A stretch of DNA of 64,000 bases from Pseudomonas sp. PDM15. GTDB lineage: Bacteria; Pseudomonadota; Gammaproteobacteria; Pseudomonadales; Pseudomonadaceae. Location of the stretch: positions 434,001 through 498,000 of the forward strand of contig NZ_JACVAA010000002.1 in assembly GCF_014851565.1 (NCBI RefSeq), given 5' to 3'. The notes beneath the pieces were generated by a model, which saw nothing but the letters and a program-made list of their open reading frames with translations, was not told the DNA's origin and did not search any database. Shown piece after piece: positions 49,463-58,343 of the stretch; positions within the stretch are counted from its first letter, which is position 1, and the number at the start of each line of letters is the position of its first letter. Both the position numbers and the translations under genes were made by a program.

Positions 49463-50332
49463 TCAGCTGGTCAGCCGGGTCAGTGCCTCGCGGTATTTGT
49501 CGGCGGTCTTCTGCGCTACTTCGGCCGGTACGGCCGGTGCCGGCGGCTCCTTGTTCCAGCCGGTGGACTCCAGCCAGTCACGCACGAACTGCTTGTCGAA
49601 GCTCGGCGGGTTGCTGCCTTCGGCATAGCTGTCGGCCGGCCAGAAGCGGCTGGAGTCCGGGGTCAGCGCCTCGTCCATCAGGGTCAAGGTGCCGTCTTCG
49701 TCCAGGCCGAACTCGAACTTGGTGTCAGCGATGATGATGCCTCGGGTGGCCGCGTACTCGACTGCGGCGCTGTACAGGGCGATGGCGGTATCACGCACCT
49801 TGGCCGCCAGTTCTGCACCGATGATGGCCTCGCACTGCTCGAAGCTGATGTTCTCGTCGTGGTCGCCAACGGCAGCCTTGGTCGAGGGGGTGAAGATCGG
49901 CTGCGGTAGCTTGGCCGCTTCCTTCAGGCCGGCCGGCAGCTGGATGCCGCAGACGGTGCCGCTCTTCTGATATTCCTTCCAGCCCGAACCGACGATATAG
50001 CCACGCACGATGGCTTCCACTGCGACCGGCTGGAGGCGCTTGGCGACCACCGCACGGCCTTCCACCAGCGGCAGCTCGGCAGCCGGCACCACGTCCTCAA
50101 CCCTGTCGCCGGTGAAGTGGTTGGGCACCACGTCCTTGAGCTTGTCGAACCAGAAGTTGGAAATGGCGGTGAGGATCTTGCCCTTCTCCGGGATCGGCTC
50201 GTCGAGGATCACGTCGAAGGCCGAAAGGCGATCGGTAGCGACCATCAGCATGCGCTTGGCATCGATCTCGTAGAGGTCGCGGACTTTGCCGGAGTAGATC
50301 TTCTTCAGGCTCAGGGTGGTGGGAGTGGTCAT
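49463..50332 (-). CDS. purC: Phosphoribosylaminoimidazole-succinocarboxamide synthase (long type)
   Basis: Purine step joining CAIR and aspartate with ATP. 289 residues. Motifs [59 protein letters not shown] and [13 protein letters not shown] match the long SAICAR synthetase type (about 290-300 residues) seen in betaproteobacteria and yeast ADE1. P. aeruginosa PurC, as I remember it, is about 236 residues and starts MEKRDELYRGKAKSVY. Position after dapA-bamC is the usual one, but the MBL-fold gene normally between bamC and purC is missing. Confidence 0.95.
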   Translation of the reverse strand: MTTPTTLSLKKIYSGKVRDLYEIDAKRMLMVATDRLSAFDVILDEPIPEKGKILTAISNFWFDKLKDVVPNHFTGDRVEDVVPAAELPLVEGRAVVAKRLQPVAVEAIVRGYIVGSGWKEYQKSGTVCGIQLPAGLKEAAKLPQPIFTPSTKAAVGDHDENISFEQCEAIIGAELAAKVRDTAIALYSAAVEYAATRGIIIADTKFEFGLDEDGTLTLMDEALTPDSSRFWPADSYAEGSNPPSFDKQFVRDWLESTGWNKEPPAPAVPAEVAQKTADKYREALTRLTS

Positions 50333-50363
50333 GTCGAAGTTTCCGCCTGGTTTAAACGAAACA

Positions 50364-50386
50364 GGCGAAACCCACCGGGTTTCGCC
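50364..50386 (-). other. Hairpin between bamC and purC
   Basis: Perfect 10-base stem GGCGAAACCC-GGT-GGGTTTCGCC on the minus strand, followed by TGTTTCGTTT. It could be a weak terminator, or a partial block between bamC and purC. A second GC-rich stem (GCCCGG…CCGGGC, about 50403-50421) lies just after the bamC stop. Confidence 0.5.
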
Positions 50387-50425
50387 TATCGATTCGCTGC
50401 AGGCCCGGCAGCCGCCGGGCCGGGA

Positions 50426-51541
50426 TCAGCCGAGGTTTTCCTGGATCAGGGTCAGCACACGGCGGGCCACGTCTTCCGGGGCCACGGTGTTGATGTCCTT
50501 CTCCACGGTGACCTGCACGTCGCCACCGGCGCTGCTGGTCAGGCGCACCTGATAGCGCTCGGCGCGGGCATCGATCTCTTCCTGGGTCGGCTCGCTGCCG
50601 AACAGGCCGCTGATGAAGCCCTTCTCTTCTTCCGGCTTCTTGGCGCCCTCAGCCAGGTTGACGTAGTACACGCCCAGGCTGCGGTTGATGTCGTCGACGC
50701 GCACGTCGCCCAGCTCCAGAGCGCGACCGACGCTGGACCAGGCACGGTCGAAGTCGGTGCTGAGGTTCAGTACCGGGTTGCCGGCGCCGTCCTGGGTCAG
50801 GTTGATGCGGCTGGGGGCGTCGTAGTTGCGCGCAGCCAGCAGGGATACCGAGCCATGCTCGGCGGTGCTGCTGAGGTCGGCGAGCATGCCGTCGAGCAGC
50901 GAGGCCTCGAGGCTGGCGTTGCCGGTACGGGCCGGGAAGGCCACGTCGGCAGTGCTGCCTTCCTCACGCTCGGCGCTGACCACGAACACTTCGCTGGTAT
51001 TGCGCACCACGCCCGGCTCGATGCGCACACGCACGCGAACCTGGTTGTCGGTATCGGCCATCAGGCTGCCCACGCGACGGCCCATGGACGGCGCCAGGTC
51101 CTCAACGCCCTGCCACTCGGTGATAAACTCGCCGGTCTGCGGGCGCTCTTCGGCAATGCGGAAACCGCTGTTCTCGAAGTAGGAGCGAGCCACCGGCCAG
51201 ACTTCCGCCGGAGCACGCTGGGCCACCAGCCAGCGCGAGTCGCCGCTCTTCTGCAGGCTGAATTCACTGGCCTCGCCGGTCGTGCCGAGGGCTTGCGGGC
51301 GCGGCACTTCAAAGCTCTGCGGGGTCTCGGAGCTGGTGGCGACATGCGCTGGCACCGGCAGCAGCGGGTCAATGCGCTTGGCGTCGACGTTCGGCGGCAT
51401 CTGCATGGGAGCAGTCTGGCGCGCATCCAGATAGTCGGTGGAGCGGTCACGGAAGTAGCCTTCATCGCCCCACAGCCAGCCGCAGCCGCTGGTGGTGGAG
51501 ATGATCAGGGCAAGGGCAGAGAGTCCAGCCAGTCGCTTCAT
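50426..51541 (-). CDS. bamC: Outer membrane assembly lipoprotein BamC
   Basis: 371 residues. Signal with lipobox TTSGC (Cys20), then an unstructured BamD-binding segment (GWLWGDEGYFRDRSTDYLDARQTAPM) and two helix-grip domains (about 95-230 and 255-370). Accessory subunit of the BAM complex that inserts beta-barrel proteins. Start at 51541 begins the lipoprotein signal; longer frame rejected. Lies 17 bases after dapA, the usual dapA-bamC pair. Confidence 0.93.
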   Translation of the reverse strand: MKRLAGLSALALIISTTSGCGWLWGDEGYFRDRSTDYLDARQTAPMQMPPNVDAKRIDPLLPVPAHVATSSETPQSFEVPRPQALGTTGEASEFSLQKSGDSRWLVAQRAPAEVWPVARSYFENSGFRIAEERPQTGEFITEWQGVEDLAPSMGRRVGSLMADTDNQVRVRVRIEPGVVRNTSEVFVVSAEREEGSTADVAFPARTGNASLEASLLDGMLADLSSTAEHGSVSLLAARNYDAPSRINLTQDGAGNPVLNLSTDFDRAWSSVGRALELGDVRVDDINRSLGVYYVNLAEGAKKPEEEKGFISGLFGSEPTQEEIDARAERYQVRLTSSAGGDVQVTVEKDINTVAPEDVARRVLTLIQENLG

Positions 51542-51558
51542 GCGCAAGTATTCCTCGA

Positions 51559-52437
51559 TTAAGCCAGGACGCCGGACTGGCGCATGGCCTGACGCAGCGG
51601 TTCGTGACAGCGCGGGCTGAGCCAGGTCAGCGGCAGACGAATGCCGTCCTGCATCATGCCCATTTCCTGCAGGGCCCATTTCACCGGAATCGGGTTGGAT
51701 TCGATGAACAGGTTCTTGTGCAGCGGCATCAGGCGCTCGTTGATAGCGCGCGAGGTAGCGGCATCGCCGGCCATCGCGGCGGCGCAGAGCTCGGCCATGG
51801 CACGCGGGGCGACGTTGGCGGTCACGGAAATGTTGCCCTTGCCGCCCATGAGCATCAGCTCGACGGCGGTGGCGTCATCGCCGGAATAGACCAGGAAGTC
51901 GGAACTGACGCGGTCGAGGATGTCCTGAGCGCGCTGCAGGTCGCCGGTGGCTTCCTTGATACCGATGATGTTGGCGACCTTGGACAGGCGCTCGACGGTC
52001 TCCGGCAGCATGTCACAGGCGGTGCGGCCCGGCACGTTGTAGAGAATCTGCGGAATGGCCACGCTCTCGGCGATGTGGCGGAAGTGCTGGTACAAGCCTT
52101 CCTGGGTCGGCTTGTTGTAGTAGGGGGTGACCAGCAGGCAGGCATCAGCGCCGACGCTCTTGGCGTTCTGGGTCAACTCGATGGCTTCGCGGGTGCTGTT
52201 GGCGCCGGTACCGGCGATCACCGGGATACGACCGGCAACCTGGTCGACCACGCGGCGGATGACTTCGACGTGCTCGTTGACATCCAGAGTGGCGGATTCG
52301 CCAGTGGTGCCGACGGCGACTATGGCGTTGGTGCCTTCCTGCAGGTGGAAGTCGACCAGCCTGCTCAGAGCAGCCCAGTCCAGACCACCCTGTGCGTCCA
52401 TGGGCGTGACCAGTGCCACCATACTGCCCGAAATCAT
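51559..52437 (-). CDS. dapA: 4-hydroxy-tetrahydrodipicolinate synthase
   Basis: 292 residues, first committed step of lysine/diaminopimelate synthesis, condensing pyruvate with aspartate semialdehyde. Motifs [24 protein letters not shown] (catalytic Tyr) and [10 protein letters not shown] (Schiff-base Lys) are intact in a (beta/alpha)8 barrel. Start [13 protein letters not shown] at 52437 matches the family. Divergent from gcvR. Confidence 0.97.
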   Translation of the reverse strand: MISGSMVALVTPMDAQGGLDWAALSRLVDFHLQEGTNAIVAVGTTGESATLDVNEHVEVIRRVVDQVAGRIPVIAGTGANSTREAIELTQNAKSVGADACLLVTPYYNKPTQEGLYQHFRHIAESVAIPQILYNVPGRTACDMLPETVERLSKVANIIGIKEATGDLQRAQDILDRVSSDFLVYSGDDATAVELMLMGGKGNISVTANVAPRAMAELCAAAMAGDAATSRAINERLMPLHKNLFIESNPIPVKWALQEMGMMQDGIRLPLTWLSPRCHEPLRQAMRQSGVLA

Positions 52438-52604
52438 GCAACCGCTCCTGCCGGAAAAAGAGAGCGGTAATGGTACTGGCGCCACCTGTGTTGCACAAGC
52501 GAACGGGACCCAGGCCAGCATTCCCCTGAGCGGCGCTTTTCGCTACCCTTCCCTCTTTGTTTGGCGCCTCATCGCGCCAGCCCTCTTCGTTTCAGGAAAG
52601 CTGA

Positions 52605-53162
52605 ATGTCCACCCCCCAGGTTCGCGAACAATTCCTTGTCATCAGTGCCCTTGGCGCCAACCCCATGGAGCTGACCAGCGTGCTCTGCCGCGCCACCCAG
52701 GAAAACCGCTGCGGCGTGGTCAGCAGCCGCCTCACCCGGCACGGCGAATACAGCTCGCTGACTTTGCAGGTCAGCGGCAGCTGGGACGCCCTGGCCCGCC
52801 TGGAAGGCGTTCTGCCGCCCCTGGCCAAGCGTCACAGTTTCAGCGTCAACATGATCCGCAGCGGCGCCCTCGAGGCTCGCCCCAATTCGCTGCCTTATGT
52901 GGCCTATGTCAGCTGCGCCTACCGCCCGGACATCCTCAACGAGCTGTGCCAGTTCTTCAGCGACCACCGCGTGGAGCTGGAAAGCATCACCTGCGATACC
53001 TACCAGGCCCCGCAGACCGGCGGCACCCTGCTCAACGCCACGCTGACCGTGACGCTGCCACCGGGCACCCAGATCAGTTGGCTGCGCGACCAGTTCCTCG
53101 ACTTCTCCGACGCCCTCAACCTGGACGCGCTGATCGAACCCTGGCGCCCGCAGAACCCATAA
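52605..53162 (+). CDS. gcvR: Glycine cleavage system transcriptional repressor GcvR
   Basis: 185 residues with two ACT domains (about 8-85: FLVISALGANPMELTSVLCRATQENRC; about 95-175: LPYVAYVSCAYRPDILNELCQFFSDHRVELESI). GcvR-like proteins bind glycine and counteract GcvA in enterics; in Pseudomonas the target is less certain. GGAAAGCTGA precedes the ATG. Next gene (bcp) starts 10 bases later, so they are co-transcribed, as in PA1009-PA1008. Confidence 0.9.
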   Translation: MSTPQVREQFLVISALGANPMELTSVLCRATQENRCGVVSSRLTRHGEYSSLTLQVSGSWDALARLEGVLPPLAKRHSFSVNMIRSGALEARPNSLPYVAYVSCAYRPDILNELCQFFSDHRVELESITCDTYQAPQTGGTLLNATLTVTLPPGTQISWLRDQFLDFSDALNLDALIEPWRPQNP

Positions 53163-53172
53163 GGAATCCGAG

Positions 53173-53646
53173 ATGGCCGTTTCCCTCGACCAGCCGGTCG
53201 CCGATTTCAGCGCCGCCGCCACCAGCGGCCAACAGGTCAGCCTCAGCGCCCTCAAGGGCCAACAGGTAGTGATCTACTTCTACCCCAAGGACAGCACCCC
53301 GGGCTGCACCACCGAAGGCCAGGGCTTCCGCGACCAGTATCCGGCTTTCCAGGCTGCCAACACCCTGGTCTTCGGGGTATCGCGTGACGGCTTGAAGTCC
53401 CACGAAAACTTCAAGTGCAAGCAGGAATTTCCCTTCGAGCTGATCAGCGACAAGGACGAGACCGTTTGCCAGCTGTTCGACGTGATCAAGCTGAAGAAGC
53501 TGTACGGCAAGGAATACCTGGGCATCGACCGCAGCACCTTCCTGATAGACGCCGACGGCGTGCTGCGCCGCGAGTGGCGCGGCGTGAAGGTGCCGGGCCA
53601 TGTGGATGAAGTACTGGCGGCGGCTCAGGCCCTGCACAAGGGCTGA
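53173..53646 (+). CDS. bcp: Thioredoxin-dependent peroxiredoxin Bcp/PrxQ
   Basis: 157 residues. Peroxidatic Cys45 in YFYPKDSTPGCTTEGQGFRD. The +5 resolving cysteine of E. coli Bcp (Cys50) is replaced by Gln, but Cys82 (NFKCKQEF) sits where the Xanthomonas Bcp resolving cysteine lies. It reduces peroxides and organic hydroperoxides in the cytoplasm. Co-transcribed with gcvR; AAGGAATCCGAG precedes the ATG. Confidence 0.95.
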   Translation: MAVSLDQPVADFSAAATSGQQVSLSALKGQQVVIYFYPKDSTPGCTTEGQGFRDQYPAFQAANTLVFGVSRDGLKSHENFKCKQEFPFELISDKDETVCQLFDVIKLKKLYGKEYLGIDRSTFLIDADGVLRREWRGVKVPGHVDEVLAAAQALHKG

Positions 53647-53656
53647 TTACGCCGAA

Positions 53657-53690
53657 ATGAAAAGGGCCGCTGATGCGGCCCTTTTCATCG
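53657..53690. terminator. Bidirectional terminator bcp / tusA-like
   Basis: ATGAAAAGGGCCGC-TGAT-GCGGCCCTTTTCAT, a perfect 14-base stem with T runs on both sides, between two convergent genes. Confidence 0.9.
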
Positions 53691-53698
53691 CGCTCGCT

Positions 53699-53938
53699 TC
53701 AGGCCTTCTTCAGCCAGTAGCGGAACACCCCACCCTCTTCCTCCTCGCGCAGCAGCTCATGGCCGGCCAGCCGGGCGAAGGCGCGAAAGTCGCGCTGCGA
53801 GCCGGCGTCGGTGGCGGTCACCTTGAGCACCGCACCGCTGGCCAGGCGATTGAGCTCCAGCTTGGCCTTGAGCAAGGGCAGCGGGCAGCTCAGGCCACTG
53901 GCGTCCAGCTCGGCGTCGCAGGCGGGGAAATCGGTCAT
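53699..53938 (-). CDS. TusA/SirA-like sulfur carrier protein (PA1006-like)
   Basis: 79 residues. The TusA motif LDASGLSCPLPLLKAKLELN carries the active Cys in CPLP. The fold GAVLKVTATDAGSQRDFRAFARLAGHELL is complete. In P. aeruginosa, PA1006 at the same position is a sulfur carrier needed for molybdenum cofactor-dependent nitrate respiration. The ATG at 53938 is set by family length; the frame to 54226 is antisense to bepA. Confidence 0.9.
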   Translation of the reverse strand: MTDFPACDAELDASGLSCPLPLLKAKLELNRLASGAVLKVTATDAGSQRDFRAFARLAGHELLREEEEGGVFRYWLKKA

Positions 53939-54038
53939 GCAGTCTCTCCTAGAAGGCCGGCAAGGATACCGCACAACCCTGGCCAGCAGAGCGGCGAGGC
54001 GGCTACAGTAAGGCCTTCGTTTGCCAAGAGCCCCGTGC

Positions 54039-55469
54039 ATGACTCTTCTGCGCCCCTCCCTGCTCGCCCTCGCCTGCCTGGTGCTACCCGCCTTCGCCAG
54101 CGACCTGCCGTCGCTCGGTGACTCCAGCTCGTCCATCGTCTCGCCGGAGCAGGAACACCGCCTCGGCCGCGCCTGGCTTAGCGTGCTGCGCGGCCAGGTC
54201 GACCAGCTCTCCGATCCGCTGCTCAAGGACTACGTGGAGACCAGCGTCTACCGCCTGGCCGAGACCAGCCAGCTGGAGGATCGGCGCCTGGAGTTCGTCC
54301 TGCTCAACAGCCCGCAGATCAACGCCTTCGCCGCGCCCGGCGGCATAGTCGGGGTCAACGGCGGCCTGCTGCTGCACGCCCAGACCGAGGCCGAATACGC
54401 CTCGGTGATGGCCCACGAACTGGCGCACCTGTCGCAACGCCACTTCGCCCGCGGCATCGAGGCCCAGCAACGCATGCAGGTACCGGTAATGGCCGCCATG
54501 CTCGCCGGCATCGTAGCCGCCGCAGCCGGTGCAGGCGATGCCGGCATCGCTACCATCATGGGCGCCCAGGCTGCGGCCATTCAGGAGCAGCGGCGCTTCT
54601 CCCGGCAGAACGAACAGGAAGCCGACCGCATCGGCCTGCTCAATCTGGAGAAGGCCGGGTACGACCCACGTGCCATGCCGAGCATGTTCGAGCGCCTGAT
54701 GCGCCAGTATCGTTACGACTCCAGACCACCGGAATTCCTGCTCACCCACCCGGTGACCGAGTCGCGTATCGCCGACACCCGCAACCGCGCCGAGCAGTAT
54801 CCGCCCAAGGGGGTCGAAGACAGCCTGCGTTACCAACTGATGCGCGCCCGCACCCAGCTGATGTTCGAGGAGACACCGGGCATCGCCGCCAAACGCTTCC
54901 GCTCCATGCTCGACGGCAACCCCAAGCTGGACGCCGCCCGCTACGGCCTGGCCCTGGCGCAGATCAAGGCCGGTCGCTCCGAAGAGGCACGCAAGGACCT
55001 CAACGACCTGCTGGCCAAGGCACCCGACGAGCTGATCTACAACCTGGCCATGATCGACCTGGACGAGAACGCCAACCGCCTGGGCGACGCCCGCCAGCGT
55101 ATCGAGCGCATGCGCAACCTGTACCCGGATAGCTACCCGCTGGAGCAGGCACGCATCGACCTGATGCTCAAGCAGAATCAGACCAAGGAGGCCGAGACCG
55201 CCCTTGACCAGCTGCTCAAGCAGCGCGGCAACGACCCGGACGTCTGGTACCAGGTCGCCGAGGTGCGCGGCCTGACGCGCAACATCATCGGCCTGCACCA
55301 GGCCCGCGCCGAGTTCTTCGCCCTGGTCGGCGATTACGACCAGGCGCTGGAACAGCTCGATCTGGCCAAGCGCCGCGCCAGCAGCAACTTCCCCCTGGCC
55401 TCGCGCATAGACGCCCGCCAGCAGGAGCTGATGGAAGAGAAACGCGCACTGGACAAGATGATGCGCTGA
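54039..55469 (+). CDS. bepA: Periplasmic M48 metalloprotease BepA-like
   Basis: 476 residues. Signal peptide (TLLRPSLLALACLVLPAFAS), M48 zinc protease domain with HELAH (126-130) and NEQEADRIGLLNLEKAGYDPRAM, then TPR repeats (about 290-470). BepA degrades stalled LptD and BAM substrates and also acts as a chaperone. Start at 54039; a TTG at 54021 is the only upstream alternative. Lies in the same order as PA1005 beside PA1006 and nadA. Confidence 0.93.
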   Translation: MTLLRPSLLALACLVLPAFASDLPSLGDSSSSIVSPEQEHRLGRAWLSVLRGQVDQLSDPLLKDYVETSVYRLAETSQLEDRRLEFVLLNSPQINAFAAPGGIVGVNGGLLLHAQTEAEYASVMAHELAHLSQRHFARGIEAQQRMQVPVMAAMLAGIVAAAAGAGDAGIATIMGAQAAAIQEQRRFSRQNEQEADRIGLLNLEKAGYDPRAMPSMFERLMRQYRYDSRPPEFLLTHPVTESRIADTRNRAEQYPPKGVEDSLRYQLMRARTQLMFEETPGIAAKRFRSMLDGNPKLDAARYGLALAQIKAGRSEEARKDLNDLLAKAPDELIYNLAMIDLDENANRLGDARQRIERMRNLYPDSYPLEQARIDLMLKQNQTKEAETALDQLLKQRGNDPDVWYQVAEVRGLTRNIIGLHQARAEFFALVGDYDQALEQLDLAKRRASSNFPLASRIDARQQELMEEKRALDKMMR

Positions 55470-55479
55470 ACCCCGCCAT

Positions 55480-55512
55480 AAAAAAGCCCGGCAATCGCCG
55501 GGCTTTTTTCTG
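55480..55512. terminator. Bidirectional terminator bepA / nadA
   Basis: AAAAAAGCCCGGC-AATC-GCCGGGCTTTTTT between the convergent bepA and nadA genes. Confidence 0.92.
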
Positions 55513-55524
55513 CGCGCTAAAAAC

Positions 55525-56583
55525 TCAGGCGTTACCCGCCAGCTTCAGTCGAGCAGCCTGGGTGAAATCGAGCATGCGCTTGAGCGGTTTGATCGCCCGC
55601 GGAATCAGTGCCGGCTCCACCAGGATTTCGTTGCTGCCCTCGCGCAGGCACTGCAAGGTGCGCTGCAGGGTGTTCATAGCCATCCACGGGCAATGCGCGC
55701 AGCTGCGGCAGGCCGCGCCGTTGCCGGCGGTGGGAGCCTCGACGAAGACCTTGTCCGGGCACAGCTGCTGCATCTTGTAGAAGATGCCGCGGTCGGTGGC
55801 GACGATGAAGGTCTTGTTCGGCAGGGTCTGCGCGGCCTTGATCAGTTGGCTGGTGGAGCCCACTGCATCGGCCAGCTCAATCACCGCCTCGGGCGACTCG
55901 GGATGGACCAGGATGGCCGCCTCCGGATAGAGCGCCTTCATGTCCTCCAGCTGCTTGGCCTTGAATTCCTCGTGGACGATGCAGGCGCCATCCCACAGCA
56001 GCATGTCGGCGCCGGTCTCGCGTTGGATGTAGCGCCCCAGATGCTGGTCCGGCGCCCAGAGAATCTTCTCGCCGTTGTCCATCAGGCTCTCGACGATCTC
56101 CAGCGCGCAGCTGGAGGTCACCACCCAGTCGGCACGCGCCTTCACCGCCGCCGAGGTGTTGGCGTACACCACCACGGTACGGTCCGGATGCTGGTCGCAG
56201 AACGCCGAGAATTCATCCACCGGGCAGCCCAGGTCGAGCGAGCAGGTGGCCTCCAGGGTCGGCATCAGCACGCGCTTTTCCGGGTTGAGGATCTTCGCCG
56301 TCTCGCCCATGAACTTGACCCCGGCCACCACCACGGTCTGCGCCGCGTGCTGATTGCCGAAACGGGCCATTTCCAGGGAGTCGGAGACGCAGCCGCCGGT
56401 TTCCTCGGCCAGGGCCTGGATCACCGGGTCGCAGTAATAGTGGGCCACCAGCACGGCGTTCTGCTTCTTCAGCTCGGCGGCGATCTCGCTGCGGTAGAAG
56501 GCTTCTTCGTCCGGCGTCAGCGGCTTGGGCTGTTTGGCGTCGAGGTGAGCCTGAACCAACAGGCGTTCGGAAATCTGGGTCAT
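55525..56583 (-). CDS. nadA: Quinolinate synthase NadA
   Basis: 352 residues, 4Fe-4S enzyme condensing iminoaspartate with dihydroxyacetone phosphate in NAD synthesis. Motifs [64 protein letters not shown] and [16 protein letters not shown] hold the cluster cysteines. Corresponds to PA1004. tRNA-Lys lies upstream on the same strand. Confidence 0.97.
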   Translation of the reverse strand: MTQISERLLVQAHLDAKQPKPLTPDEEAFYRSEIAAELKKQNAVLVAHYYCDPVIQALAEETGGCVSDSLEMARFGNQHAAQTVVVAGVKFMGETAKILNPEKRVLMPTLEATCSLDLGCPVDEFSAFCDQHPDRTVVVYANTSAAVKARADWVVTSSCALEIVESLMDNGEKILWAPDQHLGRYIQRETGADMLLWDGACIVHEEFKAKQLEDMKALYPEAAILVHPESPEAVIELADAVGSTSQLIKAAQTLPNKTFIVATDRGIFYKMQQLCPDKVFVEAPTAGNGAACRSCAHCPWMAMNTLQRTLQCLREGSNEILVEPALIPRAIKPLKRMLDFTQAARLKLAGNA

Positions 56584-56691
56584 GTCATCAGGCTCTGAAT
56601 ATGCTTTCAGTGCAGTCGATTATACCCACCAGGAGTTCTGGCGAGAGCGTTCTGATGGGGAGTATGCGAAGAGGTGACGCGAAGGAGGGAG

Positions 56692-56767
56692 TGGTGGGTC
56701 GTGTAGGATTCGAACCTACGACCAATTGGTTAAAAGCCAACTGCTCTACCGACTGAGCTAACGACCC
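56692..56767 (-). tRNA. tRNA-Lys (TTT)
   Basis: 76-base cloverleaf. Acceptor GGGTCGT pairs with ACGACCC, discriminator A, encoded CCA. Anticodon loop CTTTTAA with TTT. In the same place as the tRNA-Lys next to queC in P. aeruginosa. Nothing else is seen in 56584-56823. Confidence 0.97.
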
Positions 56768-56823
56768 AACGCGGAGCGCATGATACTGATTTGATTCAGG
56801 AAATCAACACTCCACGAAAAATT

Positions 56824-57498
56824 TTAGGCGTAACGGGTCGGGTCCGCCACTCCAGCCGCGGTAAAACCGGCGGCGCGCAGGCGACAGCTGTCGCACTTGC
56901 CACAGGCGCGGCCGTCGTCGTCAGCCTGGTAACAGGACACCGTCAGCCCATAGTCCACGCCATGCTGCAGGCCGATCTGCACGATCTGCGCCTTGCTCAG
57001 ATTCTGCAGCGGCGCCTGGATGCGGAAGCCACTGCCCTCCACGCCCTCGCGAGTCGCCAGATTGGCCACCCGCTCGAAGGCGGCGATAAACTCGGGGCGG
57101 CAATCCGGGTAACCCGAGTAGTCCACTGCGTTGACGCCGATGAAGATGTCATGGGCGCCCAGCACTTCCGCCCAGCCCAAGGCCAGGGAAAGGAACACGG
57201 TGTTACGTGCCGGCACGTAGGTGATCGGGATGCCTTCGGTCGGGCCCTCGGGCACGGCGATGGAGCTGTCGGTCAGCGCCGAACCGCCAATGCCGTTGAG
57301 GTTGAGACCGATCACCTTGTGCTCGACCACGCCCAGCTGGCGCGCCACGCGCTCGGCGGCCTGCAGCTCCGCGCGGTGGCGCTGGCCATAGTCGAAGCTC
57401 ACGCTGTAGCAGGCAAACCCGGCAGCCTTGGCCTGGGCGAGAATGGTGGCCGAATCGAGGCCGCCCGAGAGCAGCACCACGGCTTTCTTGTCTGTCAT
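56824..57498 (-). CDS. queC: 7-cyano-7-deazaguanine synthase QueC
   Basis: 224 residues. ATP-dependent conversion of 7-carboxy-7-deazaguanine to preQ0 for queuosine. PP-loop [16 protein letters not shown] at the start, [18 protein letters not shown] in the middle, and the zinc-binding cysteines in [19 protein letters not shown] at the end. One base separates it from queE upstream, so the two form an operon. Confidence 0.97.
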   Translation of the reverse strand: MTDKKAVVLLSGGLDSATILAQAKAAGFACYSVSFDYGQRHRAELQAAERVARQLGVVEHKVIGLNLNGIGGSALTDSSIAVPEGPTEGIPITYVPARNTVFLSLALGWAEVLGAHDIFIGVNAVDYSGYPDCRPEFIAAFERVANLATREGVEGSGFRIQAPLQNLSKAQIVQIGLQHGVDYGLTVSCYQADDDGRACGKCDSCRLRAAGFTAAGVADPTRYA

Positions 57499-57499
57499 A

Positions 57500-58147
57500 T
57501 CAGTGTCCCGGCTCGTCGTTCCAGAGAATCTTGTGCAGCTGCAGCTGGAAGCGCACCGGCAGGTTGTCGGCGATGATCCAGTCGGCCAGGTCGCGTGCGC
57601 TCACCTGCTGGTGGCTGGGCGAGAACAGCACTTCGCCGGCACGCTCGTCCAGGCGGTACTCGATCAACTTGCTCACGGCCCAGTCGTAGTCCTCGCGCGA
57701 GCAGATGACGAACTTGACCTGATCGTTGCGGGTCAGCTCGGCCATGTTGCTGTAGAGGTTGCGCGAGACCTCCTGGGAGCCAGGCGTCTTCAGATCGACC
57801 ACCCGACTGACGCGCTTGTCGGTCGGGGCGATATCGATGGCGCCGCTGGTCTCCAGGGATACCTGGTAGCCGGCATCGCACAGACGCTGCAGCAGCGGAA
57901 CGCAGTTGGGCTGAGCCAGCGGCTCGCCACCGGTCACACAGACATAGCGCGGCTTGTAGCTGGCTACACGCTCGAGGATGGCGTCCAGACTGGTGATCTC
58001 GCCTCCACTGAAAGCGTAGGCGGTGTCGCAGTACTGGCAGCGCAGCGGGCAGCCGGTGAGGCGGACGAAAACCGTGGGCAGCCCACTGGTGAGCGTCTCG
58101 CCCTGCAACGAGTAGAAAATCTCGGTAATGCGCAGGGTTTCTTGCAT
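57500..58147 (-). CDS. queE: 7-carboxy-7-deazaguanine synthase QueE
   Basis: 215-residue radical-SAM enzyme of queuosine synthesis. Cluster motif [11 protein letters not shown] (CxxxCxxC), then FSGGEI and [12 protein letters not shown]-terminus [18 protein letters not shown] fixes the ATG at 58147; 11 upstream codons are not supported. First gene of queE-queC, ahead of the convergent tRNA-Lys region. Confidence 0.96.
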   Translation of the reverse strand: MQETLRITEIFYSLQGETLTSGLPTVFVRLTGCPLRCQYCDTAYAFSGGEITSLDAILERVASYKPRYVCVTGGEPLAQPNCVPLLQRLCDAGYQVSLETSGAIDIAPTDKRVSRVVDLKTPGSQEVSRNLYSNMAELTRNDQVKFVICSREDYDWAVSKLIEYRLDERAGEVLFSPSHQQVSARDLADWIIADNLPVRFQLQLHKILWNDEPGH

Positions 58148-58290
58148 ATGAGCACCGGGCGTGACGGCTAAACAGGCCATCCGCCTCCGTTGCGAGTGAT
58201 TCGGGCGGCGATTCTAAACAAAAAAATTTCCGGGAGAAATTTTTAACGTCGCGCAGGCGACGACCCGCAGGGTAGCTGCCAGGGATGGCA
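58148..58290 (-). promoter_or_regulatory. queE leader with AT-rich hairpin
   Basis: Contains a perfect inverted repeat AAAAATTTC-TCCCG-GAAATTTTT (58222-58244) followed on the minus strand by more T, then TTTAGAAT, a fair -10 box. I looked for a preQ1 riboswitch and did not see one. Confidence 0.4.
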
Positions 58291-58295
58291 GCCAT

Positions 58296-58325
58296 AAAAA
58301 ACCCGCGACTAGCGCGGGTTTTCTG
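58296..58325 (-). terminator. Terminator after cpoB (end of tol-pal operon)
   Basis: AAAACCCGCG-CTAGT-CGCGGGTTTTTT on the minus strand, directly after the cpoB stop; closes the tolQRAB-pal-cpoB unit. Confidence 0.88.
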
Positions 58326-58343
58326 ACCAGCAGGGCTGGCGAA

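Noticed and set aside
52438..52604. Lysine or glycine riboswitch between dapA and gcvR
   Set aside because: The gap is 167 bases with divergent starts and shows no conserved aptamer core.
58148..58343. preQ1 riboswitch upstream of queE
   Set aside because: Scanned by eye for the short preQ1-I pseudoknot pattern; none seen.
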